A DNA stretch of 64,000 bases, from NCBI GenBank assembly GCA_022711115.1, contig JAKLFP010000007.1, positions 62,001-126,000 of the forward strand, in the 5' to 3' direction. The notes under the pieces were generated by a model that saw only the letters and a program-made list of their open reading frames with translations, did no database searches and was not told the origin of the DNA. Position numbers and translations under genes: made by a program. Source of the stretch: Candidatus Omnitrophota bacterium. Its GTDB lineage: Bacteria; Omnitrophota; Omnitrophia; Omnitrophales; Aquincolibacteriaceae. Below, in pieces: positions 43,016 to 52,604 of this stretch; the first letter of the stretch is position 1, and each line of letters begins with the position of its first letter.

Positions 43016-43264
43016 ATGAAAAAGAAAACGGTAACGGTTAAAGGGGTGGACATGAAAAGCGCGGAAGTCCGTTTTGTCGAGTTTGATCACAACCAGGGTA
43101 ATGGCATGTGTGAAATGAGGCTTCGGAGCTCAGTAGGAAAAATGCTTGGCCGCATTCATATCCCCATAAGCGTTTTTAAACCAGCGGTGGGATGGCTTCT
43201 GAATGGTAACCTTCCCGACCTTTCATCGCGATTAGGAGGATTGAACAATGATGAGTCTAAGTAA
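43016..43264 (+). CDS. Small protein of unknown function
   Basis: An 82-residue protein with a basic N-terminus (MKKKTVTVKG), predicted beta strands and no recognised motif. An internal ATG at 43052 has AAAGGGG at good distance and may be the real start, giving 70 residues. The end overlaps rmuC by 17 bp, so it is in the same operon. It diverges from the LysR gene. Confidence 0.5.
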   Translation: MKKKTVTVKGVDMKSAEVRFVEFDHNQGNGMCEMRLRSSVGKMLGRIHIPISVFKPAVGWLLNGNLPDLSSRLGGLNNDESK

Positions 43265-44657
43265 TATCGTCGCACTATTTCTTTTGAGTGTTTTGAGCTT
43301 TTTTGTTTTTATGCTTTGGAAACGGGCTAAGCCAGCCCATGTTTCCACAGCTGAACTTCAAGAGCTTAAAGCAAAGTCCCAGTTTTTGGAGGAGGAGGGG
43401 CTAAAAAAAGATTCTGTGATTTCTGAGCTTCGAGTTACTGTATCCGAAGAAACTAAGGCGAAGGTCGAAGCTCAAACTTTACTGAGCACGGAAAGGAAAA
43501 ATCTAGAAGAACAGAAACAACTGCTAGACCAAGCTAAAGAAAATATGGAAAAAGCATTTCAGGCATTATCCGGGGAAGCTCTGCGAAACAACAATCAGGC
43601 TTTTATAGCTCTTGCACAGAGTAGCCTTCAAGGGGTTTTGAATAGTGCTACTGGCGCAATTGGTCAAAAGCAGGAAGCTTTAAAACATCTGGTTGAACCG
43701 CTTGAGAAGACTCTCGAACAATTTCAGCGGCAAGTCCAAAGCTTGGAGAATAAACGGGAGACAGCTTATGGGAGCCTTTCTGAGCAGGTTAAATTACTCC
43801 ATGCTTCTCAAGAGGGGTTAAAAAAAGAGACCGGTAATTTGGTGACGGCATTACGCAAACCTCAAGTGCGCGGGAAGTGGGGACAAATGTCCCTACAACG
43901 ATTGGTTGAGTTATCTGGTATGTCTGAACACTGTGATTATATGGAGCAAGTGGCTGTCAAAACCGATGATGGCCGTTTACAACCTGACATGGTCGTCCAC
44001 TTGCCAGGGGGAAGACAACTAGTAATCGATAGCAAGGTTGCTTTGGAGGCCTACTTGGATGGCATTGAAGCGACTGATGAAGAGGTCAAACAAGATTGCC
44101 TGGTCCGTCATGCCCAGCAGGTTCGAAAGCATATGAATGATCTCTCATCGAAAGCCTATTGGAGTCAATTCAAAGACGCCCCTGATTATGTTATCATGTT
44201 CATTCCTGGCGAGCCGTTTGTCAGTGCTGCGTTAGAAGAAGACAGGACTCTTTTGGAAGATGGGGTTGCCAATAAGGTGATTATTGCTTCGCCAACAGCA
44301 TTGATATCGTTATTGCATGCTATAGCGCACGGTTGGCGCCAGGAGCAAATGGCGAAAAGTGCCCAGATTGTTGCAGATCTTGGAAAGCAGACATACGAAC
44401 GCTTTGCAGCTTTTCTGGGGCATTTACACAAGGTTCGGAACTCTTTAGAGCAAAGTATTTATAATTTTAATCGCATGGTGGGTTCTTTGGAAGGGCGTGT
44501 CTTACCCAGCCTTAGAAAGTTCAAAGAACTTGGAGCAACGGGAGGGGAAGAGCTTCCTGTTGTCGAAGAAATTGAACAAGTGCCAAGACATATTAATCAA
44601 AAGGAAAATCAAGAGCCTCTGGGTATTACAGACGAAAAGGTGGGGAAAGATACGTGA
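43248..44657 (+). CDS. rmuC: RmuC-family DNA recombination protein
   Basis: A 469-residue RmuC-like protein. An N-terminal membrane anchor (about residues 5-24) is followed by a long coiled coil (about 30-200). The RmuC domain starts at KWGQMSLQRLVE and includes the restriction-nuclease-like core QPDMVVHLPGG followed by LVIDSKV. RmuC proteins limit inversions and often travel with defence genes. It overlaps hsdR by four bases, which suggests translational coupling to the restriction system. Confidence 0.85.
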   Translation: MMSLSNIVALFLLSVLSFFVFMLWKRAKPAHVSTAELQELKAKSQFLEEEGLKKDSVISELRVTVSEETKAKVEAQTLLSTERKNLEEQKQLLDQAKENMEKAFQALSGEALRNNNQAFIALAQSSLQGVLNSATGAIGQKQEALKHLVEPLEKTLEQFQRQVQSLENKRETAYGSLSEQVKLLHASQEGLKKETGNLVTALRKPQVRGKWGQMSLQRLVELSGMSEHCDYMEQVAVKTDDGRLQPDMVVHLPGGRQLVIDSKVALEAYLDGIEATDEEVKQDCLVRHAQQVRKHMNDLSSKAYWSQFKDAPDYVIMFIPGEPFVSAALEEDRTLLEDGVANKVIIASPTALISLLHAIAHGWRQEQMAKSAQIVADLGKQTYERFAAFLGHLHKVRNSLEQSIYNFNRMVGSLEGRVLPSLRKFKELGATGGEELPVVEEIEQVPRHINQKENQEPLGITDEKVGKDT

Positions 44658-46915
44658 ACAACGAAGCTGACAGCCGAATTATTGTCGATGATTTTTTGAG
44701 ACAGGCTCACTGGGATCCCCGGGATAAATCGCAGGTGCTCACGGAGTACTATGTAAAAAAGGAAACCTCAAAAAGGGGAAGACATCGCAATGAAATCATA
44801 TCGGAGCCAGCCACAGAAGAATACCATGCTGGACGTGCGGATTATGTGTTGCTTGACAGCCATGGCCGCCCACTAGCCATTATCGAAGCAAAGAAATCTG
44901 CAATAGAGCCCTATACAGCGAAGCAACAAGCCCTTCCATACGCCAAAAGCATTGGTGCGCCTTTCATTTTTCTTACTAATGGCGAATTAATCTACTTCTG
45001 GGACTATCAGAATGATGACGCTCGGATGGTGAATTCACTCTATTCTCGTCGCGATCTCGAACGAATCGTCCATCAGCGCAAAGAACGCAAGCCTCTTGCC
45101 ACGATCAGCATTCCTGACTATTACCTTCGTCAGGGAGAACAGCGAAAAGTCCGTGATTACCAGCAGGAAGCGATGCGTGCTCTTGATCATGCTTTAGAGC
45201 TCGGGAAGCGCCGGTTTTTAATTGAACTTCCAACCGGTACCGGAAAAACGGATGTGGTTGCTCTTTATTTGAAACGACTTTTCGACTCAGGGAGGGCAGA
45301 GCGGGTGCTTTTCCTTGTCGACCGGGAGCAATTGGCGAAACAAGCCCTTGAGGCGCTTCAAGATGTTCTCAGTGAGCATAGCAGCTATTGGCTGAAGCCT
45401 GGAGTGGTGAAGGAAGAAAAAGAGATCACGGTTTGTTTGTTGCAAACGATGATTGGGCGCTACCAAGAATTTACTAGCGGCTATTTTGATGTTGTCATAG
45501 CAGATGAATGCCACCGGTCCATTTATGGTGCATGGCAAACCGCTTTAACCCATTTTGATGCTGTACATATCGGATTGACTGCAACGCCTGCCGCTTATAT
45601 CGAACGTAATACCTTCGAATTCTATAACTGCAAAAATGGCCAGCCCGATTTTACTTATCCTCTCCTTGAAGCTTTCAAAAAAGATTATTTGGTTCCCTAT
45701 AAATTCGCATCAGGCATCACGGTCCTGATTGCGGAAGGTACGGACGAATACGATCCCGAGAAGTTTGAGCGAGAATGGACGAATGCGGATACTAATCGAA
45801 AGTTCGTTGAAGAATTTGAACGTTTAGCCTGGCAAACCTACAAGGACCAAGCGCCCAAGCAGCGGGTTGGGCCAGGGAAGACCATTGTATTTGCAATCAC
45901 CAAACGGCATGCGGCAAGGTTGGCAAAAATATTTAATGAGATGCATCCGGAGCTCAATGGGCGTTACGCGGAAGTCATTACTTCGGATGTTATGAATGCT
46001 GATGAATTAATCCGAAAATTTAAGCGCGAAGACTATCCTCAAGTGGCGGTCAGCGTAGGTATGTTAGATACGGGTTTTGATTGTCGAGAAGTCCTCCACT
46101 TACTGCTTTGTCGCAAGGTGCTGAGCCCAATTTTATACCAGCAAATGCGTGGCCGCGGTACGAGGACAGCTCCTCATATCGGTAAAAAATATTTTGTGAT
46201 ATATGACTTTTTCGGGAATCACAAATATTTTAATGATAGCGATGCGGATATTTTTGCCGGACATGGTGGAGGCCATGGTGCGACGCCGGGCGGTACTTTG
46301 CCCAAACCGATTTCAGAAAAAGAACTAATCGAATTGGGTCTGAAAGATGAATGGCTCGAAGCGGTTAATTATATCGAAGTAGGTCCGGAAGGGGAGCGTG
46401 TTGATAAGAAGCAGTATGTTACCAATTGGGAACAAGTTATTCGGGAGAGAGTGAATGATGACCATCTGTTGAGGAAGGTCAGGGATATCAAGGATCCCGA
46501 AAAGGATGGGCTGACATCAAAGGAAGAAGAAACCTTAGCTAAAAATCTTAATCAGCCAGAAATGTATTTCAATGAAGATAATCTTCGGCGTGCTTATAAA
46601 GAACCTGGTGGAACCCTTATTGACTTTATTCGTAGAGCGCTTGGCATGATCAAAACCAAGTCGAAGGAGGAAGTCATTATTGAAAATTTCCATGCTTGGC
46701 TTGTTACAAAAAAATTCACGCCTGAACAAGCCCAGTATCTGAATCTGCTGAAGAATCGCGGTATTGTGAGAGGCGAGCTTAAAGTAGCTGATCTATTTGA
46801 GCCGCCCCTTTCAATACTAAATGCTGCATCGTTGGGCACAGAGCTGTTCGGGGAGCAGGGACTAAAAGATGTTATTGAAGAAATGAATAATGCTGTCTTT
46901 GCGAAGGCAGGATAA
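44654..46915 (+). CDS. hsdR: Type I restriction enzyme, R (motor/nuclease) subunit
   Basis: A 753-residue HsdR of the shorter EcoEI-like type. The nuclease domain has ADYVLLDSHGRPLAIIEAKK near 75 (Asp...Glu-x-Lys). The helicase has GTGKTD near 198, IADECHRS near 284 and LTATPA, then the second RecA-like half with MRGRGTRTAP. The C-terminal domain contacts the methylase. The start is GTG. It cleaves unmodified DNA after translocation with HsdM and HsdS, encoded next. Confidence 0.92.
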   Translation: MNNEADSRIIVDDFLRQAHWDPRDKSQVLTEYYVKKETSKRGRHRNEIISEPATEEYHAGRADYVLLDSHGRPLAIIEAKKSAIEPYTAKQQALPYAKSIGAPFIFLTNGELIYFWDYQNDDARMVNSLYSRRDLERIVHQRKERKPLATISIPDYYLRQGEQRKVRDYQQEAMRALDHALELGKRRFLIELPTGTGKTDVVALYLKRLFDSGRAERVLFLVDREQLAKQALEALQDVLSEHSSYWLKPGVVKEEKEITVCLLQTMIGRYQEFTSGYFDVVIADECHRSIYGAWQTALTHFDAVHIGLTATPAAYIERNTFEFYNCKNGQPDFTYPLLEAFKKDYLVPYKFASGITVLIAEGTDEYDPEKFEREWTNADTNRKFVEEFERLAWQTYKDQAPKQRVGPGKTIVFAITKRHAARLAKIFNEMHPELNGRYAEVITSDVMNADELIRKFKREDYPQVAVSVGMLDTGFDCREVLHLLLCRKVLSPILYQQMRGRGTRTAPHIGKKYFVIYDFFGNHKYFNDSDADIFAGHGGGHGATPGGTLPKPISEKELIELGLKDEWLEAVNYIEVGPEGERVDKKQYVTNWEQVIRERVNDDHLLRKVRDIKDPEKDGLTSKEEETLAKNLNQPEMYFNEDNLRRAYKEPGGTLIDFIRRALGMIKTKSKEEVIIENFHAWLVTKKFTPEQAQYLNLLKNRGIVRGELKVADLFEPPLSILNAASLGTELFGEQGLKDVIEEMNNAVFAKAG

Positions 46916-46928
46916 GGAGCTTTTTTAT

Positions 46929-48578
46929 ATGAAACAGGAATTGCGTCAAAAATTACGTCGTATTACAGATATTCTTTGGGCCGGGGGAGTGGTAAATCCG
47001 GTGACTTACATCGAACAGTTATCCTATCTTATCTATCTCAAGCTTCTTGATGAGCAAGAATCCGAAATCGAATTGCGTAAACGAATGTTAGATCAACCCA
47101 AAAACCAAAATGGCAGCCTTTTCCCAGATCAAGCGCAACGATATCGTTGGTCTAATTGGAAGTTTGATAGTGGGGAAAAGCTCAGGAATTTTGTTCGTGA
47201 TGAGGTTTTTCCTTATATGGGTTCCTTGGTTAAGGAACAACCGCAGATCGCAGAATATTTCCGTGATGCCATTTTGGAAATAGTTGATCCCCATGTTTTG
47301 AAGCAGGTTGTTGATGAACTTGATAGTATCGAATTTAGGAAACTAGGTACTGATGTTAAAGGGGATATTTTTGAGTATTTGCTGACCCACCTTGGGCAGT
47401 CATCGCTGAACGGCCAATTTCGGACACCCCTCCAGATTCGAAAAATGATGGTTGAGATGGTTGATCCTGACTTGGGGGATACGGTTTATGACCCCGCGTG
47501 CGGAACGGGTGGTTTTTTAATTGATGCAGTTGAATACATGATGGCGAAATACTCTGCTGATCCGATCGAAATCCCCATTTATGGCGAAGAATGGCTGGAA
47601 TCCAAAGATTTAACTCTAGAGAAAGCTAAAAAGCAAATTCCTAATCTTCAAAGTTATAAAAAAGGTCGAGGAGAAAAAATAGTAGATTGGGATCTGCTCG
47701 AAAAAGCGATTTATGGGAACGACGTTTCTAGGCAGATGATGCGTATTTCAGTCATGAATCTAGTGCTCCACGGGATTCGTAATGCACACGTAAAACGTGC
47801 TAATACGCTTTCTGAAGTAGGAGGGCTGTCTGAGGAAGATCTCAAGCGTAAATATAAGGTTATTCTTTCCAATCCACCATTTGCTGGTCAACTTCCTAAA
47901 GATTCGATTCGCCAAGATCTGCCAACGCATTCAAAAAAAAGCGAATTGCTTTTTCTTTCTGTGATGATGGAGGCCTTAGCACCAGGTGGCCGATGCGCTG
48001 TTGTAGTGCCTGAAGGGCTTCTTTTTGGTTCTACTGCTGCGCATGTAGATCTTCGGAAAAAATTAATTGAAGATTTTAACCTCCTAGCGGTTATTTCTTT
48101 ACCTTCCGGTGTTTTTAAGCCATATGCAGGTGTAAAAACTGGTATTTTGGTTTTTCGGAAGCCACTAAATGATGAAAACAAGTTTAGGCGAAATAATAAA
48201 GTCTGGTTTTATGAAATCCAAAATGATGGATATGATCCCGATAAGATTTCGGGTGGCGTTCGTCCTGAAACGCCTGAAACGAATGATATCCCAAGGGTTT
48301 TACTTGAATGGCAGGAATACAAAAAATCTGGTTTCAAAAATCTACCTGGACGTGAAGCGGGAACGATGCTTGATGCCGGACAAGAAGAGCCTAAATCTTG
48401 GTGGGCTAGCTACGATCTGATAATTGAAAATGATTATAATCTTGCGGCTGGACGCTATAAACCACAAATCATGTCGCCAGTTCCGACAGGTGATCCTGTT
48501 AAAACCATCAAAGAACTTATACAACTTGAAAATAAAACACTAGAAGATTTAGAAACTCTTTTAAAGGATGTAATGTGA
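46929..48578 (+). CDS. hsdM: Type I restriction enzyme, M (methyltransferase) subunit
   Basis: A 549-residue N6-adenine methyltransferase. A helical N-terminal domain precedes motif I DPACGTGGFLIDA near 196 and the catalytic NPPF in LSNPPFAGQ near 315. ATG 46929 has AAGGAG upstream. The stop overlaps the GTG of hsdS by four bases. Confidence 0.93.
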   Translation: MKQELRQKLRRITDILWAGGVVNPVTYIEQLSYLIYLKLLDEQESEIELRKRMLDQPKNQNGSLFPDQAQRYRWSNWKFDSGEKLRNFVRDEVFPYMGSLVKEQPQIAEYFRDAILEIVDPHVLKQVVDELDSIEFRKLGTDVKGDIFEYLLTHLGQSSLNGQFRTPLQIRKMMVEMVDPDLGDTVYDPACGTGGFLIDAVEYMMAKYSADPIEIPIYGEEWLESKDLTLEKAKKQIPNLQSYKKGRGEKIVDWDLLEKAIYGNDVSRQMMRISVMNLVLHGIRNAHVKRANTLSEVGGLSEEDLKRKYKVILSNPPFAGQLPKDSIRQDLPTHSKKSELLFLSVMMEALAPGGRCAVVVPEGLLFGSTAAHVDLRKKLIEDFNLLAVISLPSGVFKPYAGVKTGILVFRKPLNDENKFRRNNKVWFYEIQNDGYDPDKISGGVRPETPETNDIPRVLLEWQEYKKSGFKNLPGREAGTMLDAGQEEPKSWWASYDLIIENDYNLAAGRYKPQIMSPVPTGDPVKTIKELIQLENKTLEDLETLLKDVM

Positions 48579-49870
48579 TTAGCACTTATAAGGTTGTTCC
48601 TCTAGAAAAACTAGCAAATAGTGAGCGATCGGCTATAAAAATCGGTCCCTTTGGTAGCCAGTTAAAAAAAGAAGATCTAACAACCTCGGGGATACATGTT
48701 GTTGGGATTGAAAATATTTTGAATGATCAATTTGATGGGTTGGGAAATCGCTATATCAGTCAGGAGAAATTTTCGACATTAAAAAGCTTTGAAATCAGGC
48801 CGGGCGATATTCTCATTACAATGATGGGAACAATTGGCGAGGTGGGTATTGTTCCTGATGGAATTAAGACATCGATAATGGATTCTCATTTATTGAGATT
48901 TCGACCAAATACAAAAATTTGTACTCCAGAATATGTTAAATGGCTTATCAAAGAAAGCGCAGCGACCAAACAGGTTCTTCATGGCAAAGCGCATGGGGCC
49001 ATCATGAAGGGTTTGAATTCAAGTATTGTAAAAAAACTCCCAGCGCCTCTCCCCATTGTCTCAGAACAAAAACATATCGTGAGCATTCTGAATAAAATCG
49101 ATTCCATCAGAATAAAACGCGATGAATATAATGTAAAATTCGACGAATTGCTCTCAGCAATTTTTTACAAATTTTTCGGTGATCCGGCTACAAATCCAAT
49201 GGCTTGGACCTATAAGCCTTTGGGAGAGGTCTGTATTCAAAAACCGCAGTATGGGGCCAATGCAAGCTCTAAGAACTTTAGCAAGGGTGAGCCTCGGTAT
49301 GTACGAATTACTGATATCAATGAGCAAGGTAGACTCCGGCAGGATGAAAAGAGGGGTATAGATCTGGCGGATTGGGATGAATATAAATTAATAGATGGTG
49401 ATTTGCTTTTTGCTAGGAGTGGCGCTACTGTTGGAAAGACATATCTTTATCGAAATGTAGATGGGTTATGCGTTTACGCGGGGTATTTAATACGATTTAG
49501 AACTGATCCCAATAAAATTTTGCCCCGATTTCTTTTTGCGCTGACAAGAACACCTTACTATAAGGCGTGGGTTACTTCGAAAAAAAGAGTTGCTGCGCAG
49601 CCCAATATTAATGGCCAAGAATATTCTTCCTTTAGGATTCCCGTACCACCGATTGATTTGCAAAAGAAATTTACAGTAATCTATAAAGTATTGGAAAATA
49701 TTGAAATTTGCAAAGAAACAAAAGATGAAAAAATAAAAGATCTGTTTTTGAATGTTGTTTATAAGGCTTTCTCTGGCGAGTTAACATCAAAATGGCGTAC
49801 AGAACATGCCAAGGAGCTTTTAGCGGAAACGCGCGAACAAGAGATGCTGCTTAATTGCGGAAAGGATTGA
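48575..49870 (+). CDS. hsdS: Type I restriction enzyme, S (specificity) subunit
   Basis: A 431-residue specificity subunit with two target-recognition halves (about 1-190 and 205-395), each closed by a helix and the usual proline-rich text (LPIVSEQKHIVSIL; IPVPPIDLQKKF). It sets the bipartite DNA target. Its coding sequence is clearly more AT-rich than that of the core genes. The next ATPase gene starts one base after its stop, so it extends the restriction operon. Confidence 0.9.
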   Translation: MISTYKVVPLEKLANSERSAIKIGPFGSQLKKEDLTTSGIHVVGIENILNDQFDGLGNRYISQEKFSTLKSFEIRPGDILITMMGTIGEVGIVPDGIKTSIMDSHLLRFRPNTKICTPEYVKWLIKESAATKQVLHGKAHGAIMKGLNSSIVKKLPAPLPIVSEQKHIVSILNKIDSIRIKRDEYNVKFDELLSAIFYKFFGDPATNPMAWTYKPLGEVCIQKPQYGANASSKNFSKGEPRYVRITDINEQGRLRQDEKRGIDLADWDEYKLIDGDLLFARSGATVGKTYLYRNVDGLCVYAGYLIRFRTDPNKILPRFLFALTRTPYYKAWVTSKKRVAAQPNINGQEYSSFRIPVPPIDLQKKFTVIYKVLENIEICKETKDEKIKDLFLNVVYKAFSGELTSKWRTEHAKELLAETREQEMLLNCGKD

Positions 49871-49871
49871 T

Positions 49872-51677
49872 ATGCTGACTGGACTAATGGTCGGAAATTT
49901 TAAAGCTTTTGCTGATACGCAAAAAATTAAGATCAAACCTATTACGTTGATTTTCGGGGCTAATAGCGCAGGAAAGTCTAGCTTATTGCATGCATTGTTA
50001 CTTTTAAATCATGCTTCGCAGCGGCGTGACAGCTCCATGCCCTCTCAGTTTGATATCACAAAAATGGATATAGGTGGTGAATCTGTCGATTTAGGGGGTT
50101 TTAACCAATATGTACATCGGCGGGATGTGGCACGCAAAACCGAGTTTGGAGTTTCTGTTAAAGCTCAGGATTTAAAAGGCGGATATCAAAGTCTTTTGAA
50201 ATCCTCGAAGGAAATCACTGCCATCATTCGAGTCGGAGTCGAACAAGAAGAAATAAAAATAAAGCAATCATGGGCAGAGTCTAAAGGAATATCTTTAGAA
50301 GATATTAAAGATCCTTCAAAAAAAGCACCGGGTGTGCAGAAAACCGTAGAGTTTCCTACAGGAGTTTTGCGTGCAATAAGTGATCCTCGGTTGGAAGCCT
50401 ATGATGTTTCAATTGATGATGAAGTGATTGCCAAGATGAGCCTTCGAAAAGGCGGTATTTTTCGTTTGGATCGTGTGTCGGTCAATCATCCCTTCATCCG
50501 TGGCCTTGTCGAAAATATGCTTTTGGCATGCTCGAGCACAGAGAAAATCACGAATGAAGATTTCGATATTGCACAAGATGAAATTAACAATCTTCTTACC
50601 TTATTAGAAGTAAAAGCAGATGTTTTGCTGCCTTACGCAATTGCTTTATCTAAAAAAGAGGGTGCAGGAGCAGGCGAGCCAAGCGAAATTCAACCCGAAT
50701 ATCAGACTAAGCAGTTTATGTTTATTAGTAAAGAGAATAGAAGTGAAGATTTGCGAAAAGCTGTTCGCCTTCTTTTTCCAACAGCATTACAAAGCTTCTT
50801 AAAGGATCTGAGTCAAAAAGCAGAGAATATCTTAAGCAAAGTTATTTATCTGGGCCCTTTACGCTCATATCCGCCACGCCATTTGGCATTTGTGTCTGAA
50901 AGTGATCCAAACTGGAAAGCCGGCGGTGGATATCTTTGGAATGTGATTAAACGAGATGCTTCGGTTCGAGATCGTGTTAATGAATGGTTGTCGGACAAAA
51001 AGAAACTCTCCTCACCATATTCATTCCGAATTAATAATTTAGTTACCACGGAAGATGCATCTCTACGGGTATCAAAATTGATCGAAGGAATCGTGGAGGG
51101 TGAGGCCGGAGTTATGGATGAGTCTCCGGTGTCTCTATTTGATCTTGTCATGCAAGATCCTTCATATTTGACAGATAAAACGGATGAAGCATTGACAAGC
51201 ATGCGTGGAGTGCCAGACCCCGTGTTGGTGGACGTTCGGTCGGGGACAGAAGTTTCTCATCGCGACGTTGGGATTGGAATAAGTCAGGTTTTGCCCGTAT
51301 TGGTAGCTGCGTATTCTTCTAAAGGTAAAATATTAGCTATGGAACAACCAGAGATACATCTTCATCCGGGGCTTCAAGCGGAACTTGGAGATGTGTTTAT
51401 TCAGTCGACAGTAGGGGACAATAAAAATAGTTTCATTCTCGAAACACACAGTGAACATCTCGTGCTGCGAATTATGCGACGCATTCGTGAAACATATGAA
51501 AATAAACTACCGCCAGGCATGCCGCCTATTAAGCCCGAAGATGTTTCTATTTTATATGTTGAACCCGATGGCGCTAGGAGTATTGTTCGCGAAATGGAAT
51601 TAAATGAGCGCGGTGATTTTGTAAAGGCCTGGCCTGGCGGTTTTTTTGAAGAAAGCTTAAGGGAAGTAATTCCATAA
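49872..51677 (+). CDS. DUF3696-type AAA ATPase
   Basis: A 601-residue SMC/ABC-like ATPase. It has Walker A GANSAGKSS near 30, a long insert, the signature GIGISQVLPV near 475, Walker B LAMEQPEIHLHPG near 493 and a switch His in ETHSEHLVLR. The C-terminal part matches the DUF3696 pattern (SILYVEPDGAR). Such ATPases are frequent in defence islands. It abuts hsdS and overlaps the next gene by one base, so it forms a unit with the next two genes. Confidence 0.8.
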   Translation: MLTGLMVGNFKAFADTQKIKIKPITLIFGANSAGKSSLLHALLLLNHASQRRDSSMPSQFDITKMDIGGESVDLGGFNQYVHRRDVARKTEFGVSVKAQDLKGGYQSLLKSSKEITAIIRVGVEQEEIKIKQSWAESKGISLEDIKDPSKKAPGVQKTVEFPTGVLRAISDPRLEAYDVSIDDEVIAKMSLRKGGIFRLDRVSVNHPFIRGLVENMLLACSSTEKITNEDFDIAQDEINNLLTLLEVKADVLLPYAIALSKKEGAGAGEPSEIQPEYQTKQFMFISKENRSEDLRKAVRLLFPTALQSFLKDLSQKAENILSKVIYLGPLRSYPPRHLAFVSESDPNWKAGGGYLWNVIKRDASVRDRVNEWLSDKKKLSSPYSFRINNLVTTEDASLRVSKLIEGIVEGEAGVMDESPVSLFDLVMQDPSYLTDKTDEALTSMRGVPDPVLVDVRSGTEVSHRDVGIGISQVLPVLVAAYSSKGKILAMEQPEIHLHPGLQAELGDVFIQSTVGDNKNSFILETHSEHLVLRIMRRIRETYENKLPPGMPPIKPEDVSILYVEPDGARSIVREMELNERGDFVKAWPGGFFEESLREVIP

Positions 51678-52603
51678 TGTTATTAAATCTTGCACTTAAC
51701 CCCTGCATCTTTGATCCCACCCAGTATTCTAATAACAGTTTATGTGATCCGTTGCTCGGTAATCTCAAAAATGTATTGTTAGAAGAAGCCCTCGTTCGGG
51801 ATTTGCGAAATGGTGATTGGATGAAATACATTGGTGATAATTCCAGCATTTGGCATTCGCGCGCAAAGGAGCTTATAAAAAAAATAATTAGACAAAACCG
51901 CACTTATAAAGCCGAATCAGTAGGCGCTCAAAATCCAAACAGCTATTCTGAATGGTGTAAAGAGGCAATCTTGTCTCACGAAACAAAAAATTTGAACGGC
52001 ATTATTGCTGCCACTGGTACTGTTACATCTTTTTCATCCTCTCCTGTCGTGACATGTATTGAGAAATTGCATAATGCCGCGTGGTGGACAGCTAGAAGTA
52101 ATTCTGTTCGACTTCAGAAGAAAATAACCGACTATCTAAAACATTTAGATCTTTTATTGAAACACGCCAATTCCTTTATGTTTATAGATCCTTTTTTTGA
52201 TCCTTCGGAGGCGAATTACCAGGATTTTCAACAATTATTGCAAGTAATTGCCAGGCGTGAGATTAAACCCAAGGTCGAATTCCATAGAAAAGAAAGCCTT
52301 GTTGTTGCTGGCGTTCGAAAGGTTTTGACTCCGAAAGAATGGGAAAATCGATTTCTTCCCTTTAAGCCTATATTAGCCTCGAACGGAATGGCCGCCGAAG
52401 TATTTATTTGGGATGATTTCCATGACAGATATATTATCAGCGATATTGCTGGAATTTTAGTTCCTCATGGTCTTGATGTCAGTAATCGTGCTAGTGCAGA
52501 AACGACATGGTCCCGAATTTCAAGAAGCGATAGAGATGATGTTCAAAAAGAATTTCATCCTGCTGCTGGTAGGCACATCTTGAAAGGATCCTTTTTTATA
52601 TAA
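51677..52603 (+). CDS. Unknown protein of the ATPase cassette, possible PLD-like C-terminus
   Basis: A 308-residue protein that I do not recognise. The C-terminal half has FMFIDPFFDPSEANY and FHDRYIISDIAG. The latter resembles the H-x-K/R-x4-D motif of the phospholipase D superfamily with Arg in place of Lys, so a degenerate or variant PLD fold is possible. The N-terminal half is helical without motif. It overlaps the DUF3696 ATPase by one base, and the OLD-family gene starts two bases after it. That spacing argues for an obligate partner. Confidence 0.6.
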   Translation: MLLNLALNPCIFDPTQYSNNSLCDPLLGNLKNVLLEEALVRDLRNGDWMKYIGDNSSIWHSRAKELIKKIIRQNRTYKAESVGAQNPNSYSEWCKEAILSHETKNLNGIIAATGTVTSFSSSPVVTCIEKLHNAAWWTARSNSVRLQKKITDYLKHLDLLLKHANSFMFIDPFFDPSEANYQDFQQLLQVIARREIKPKVEFHRKESLVVAGVRKVLTPKEWENRFLPFKPILASNGMAAEVFIWDDFHDRYIISDIAGILVPHGLDVSNRASAETTWSRISRSDRDDVQKEFHPAAGRHILKGSFFI

Positions 52604-52604
52604 C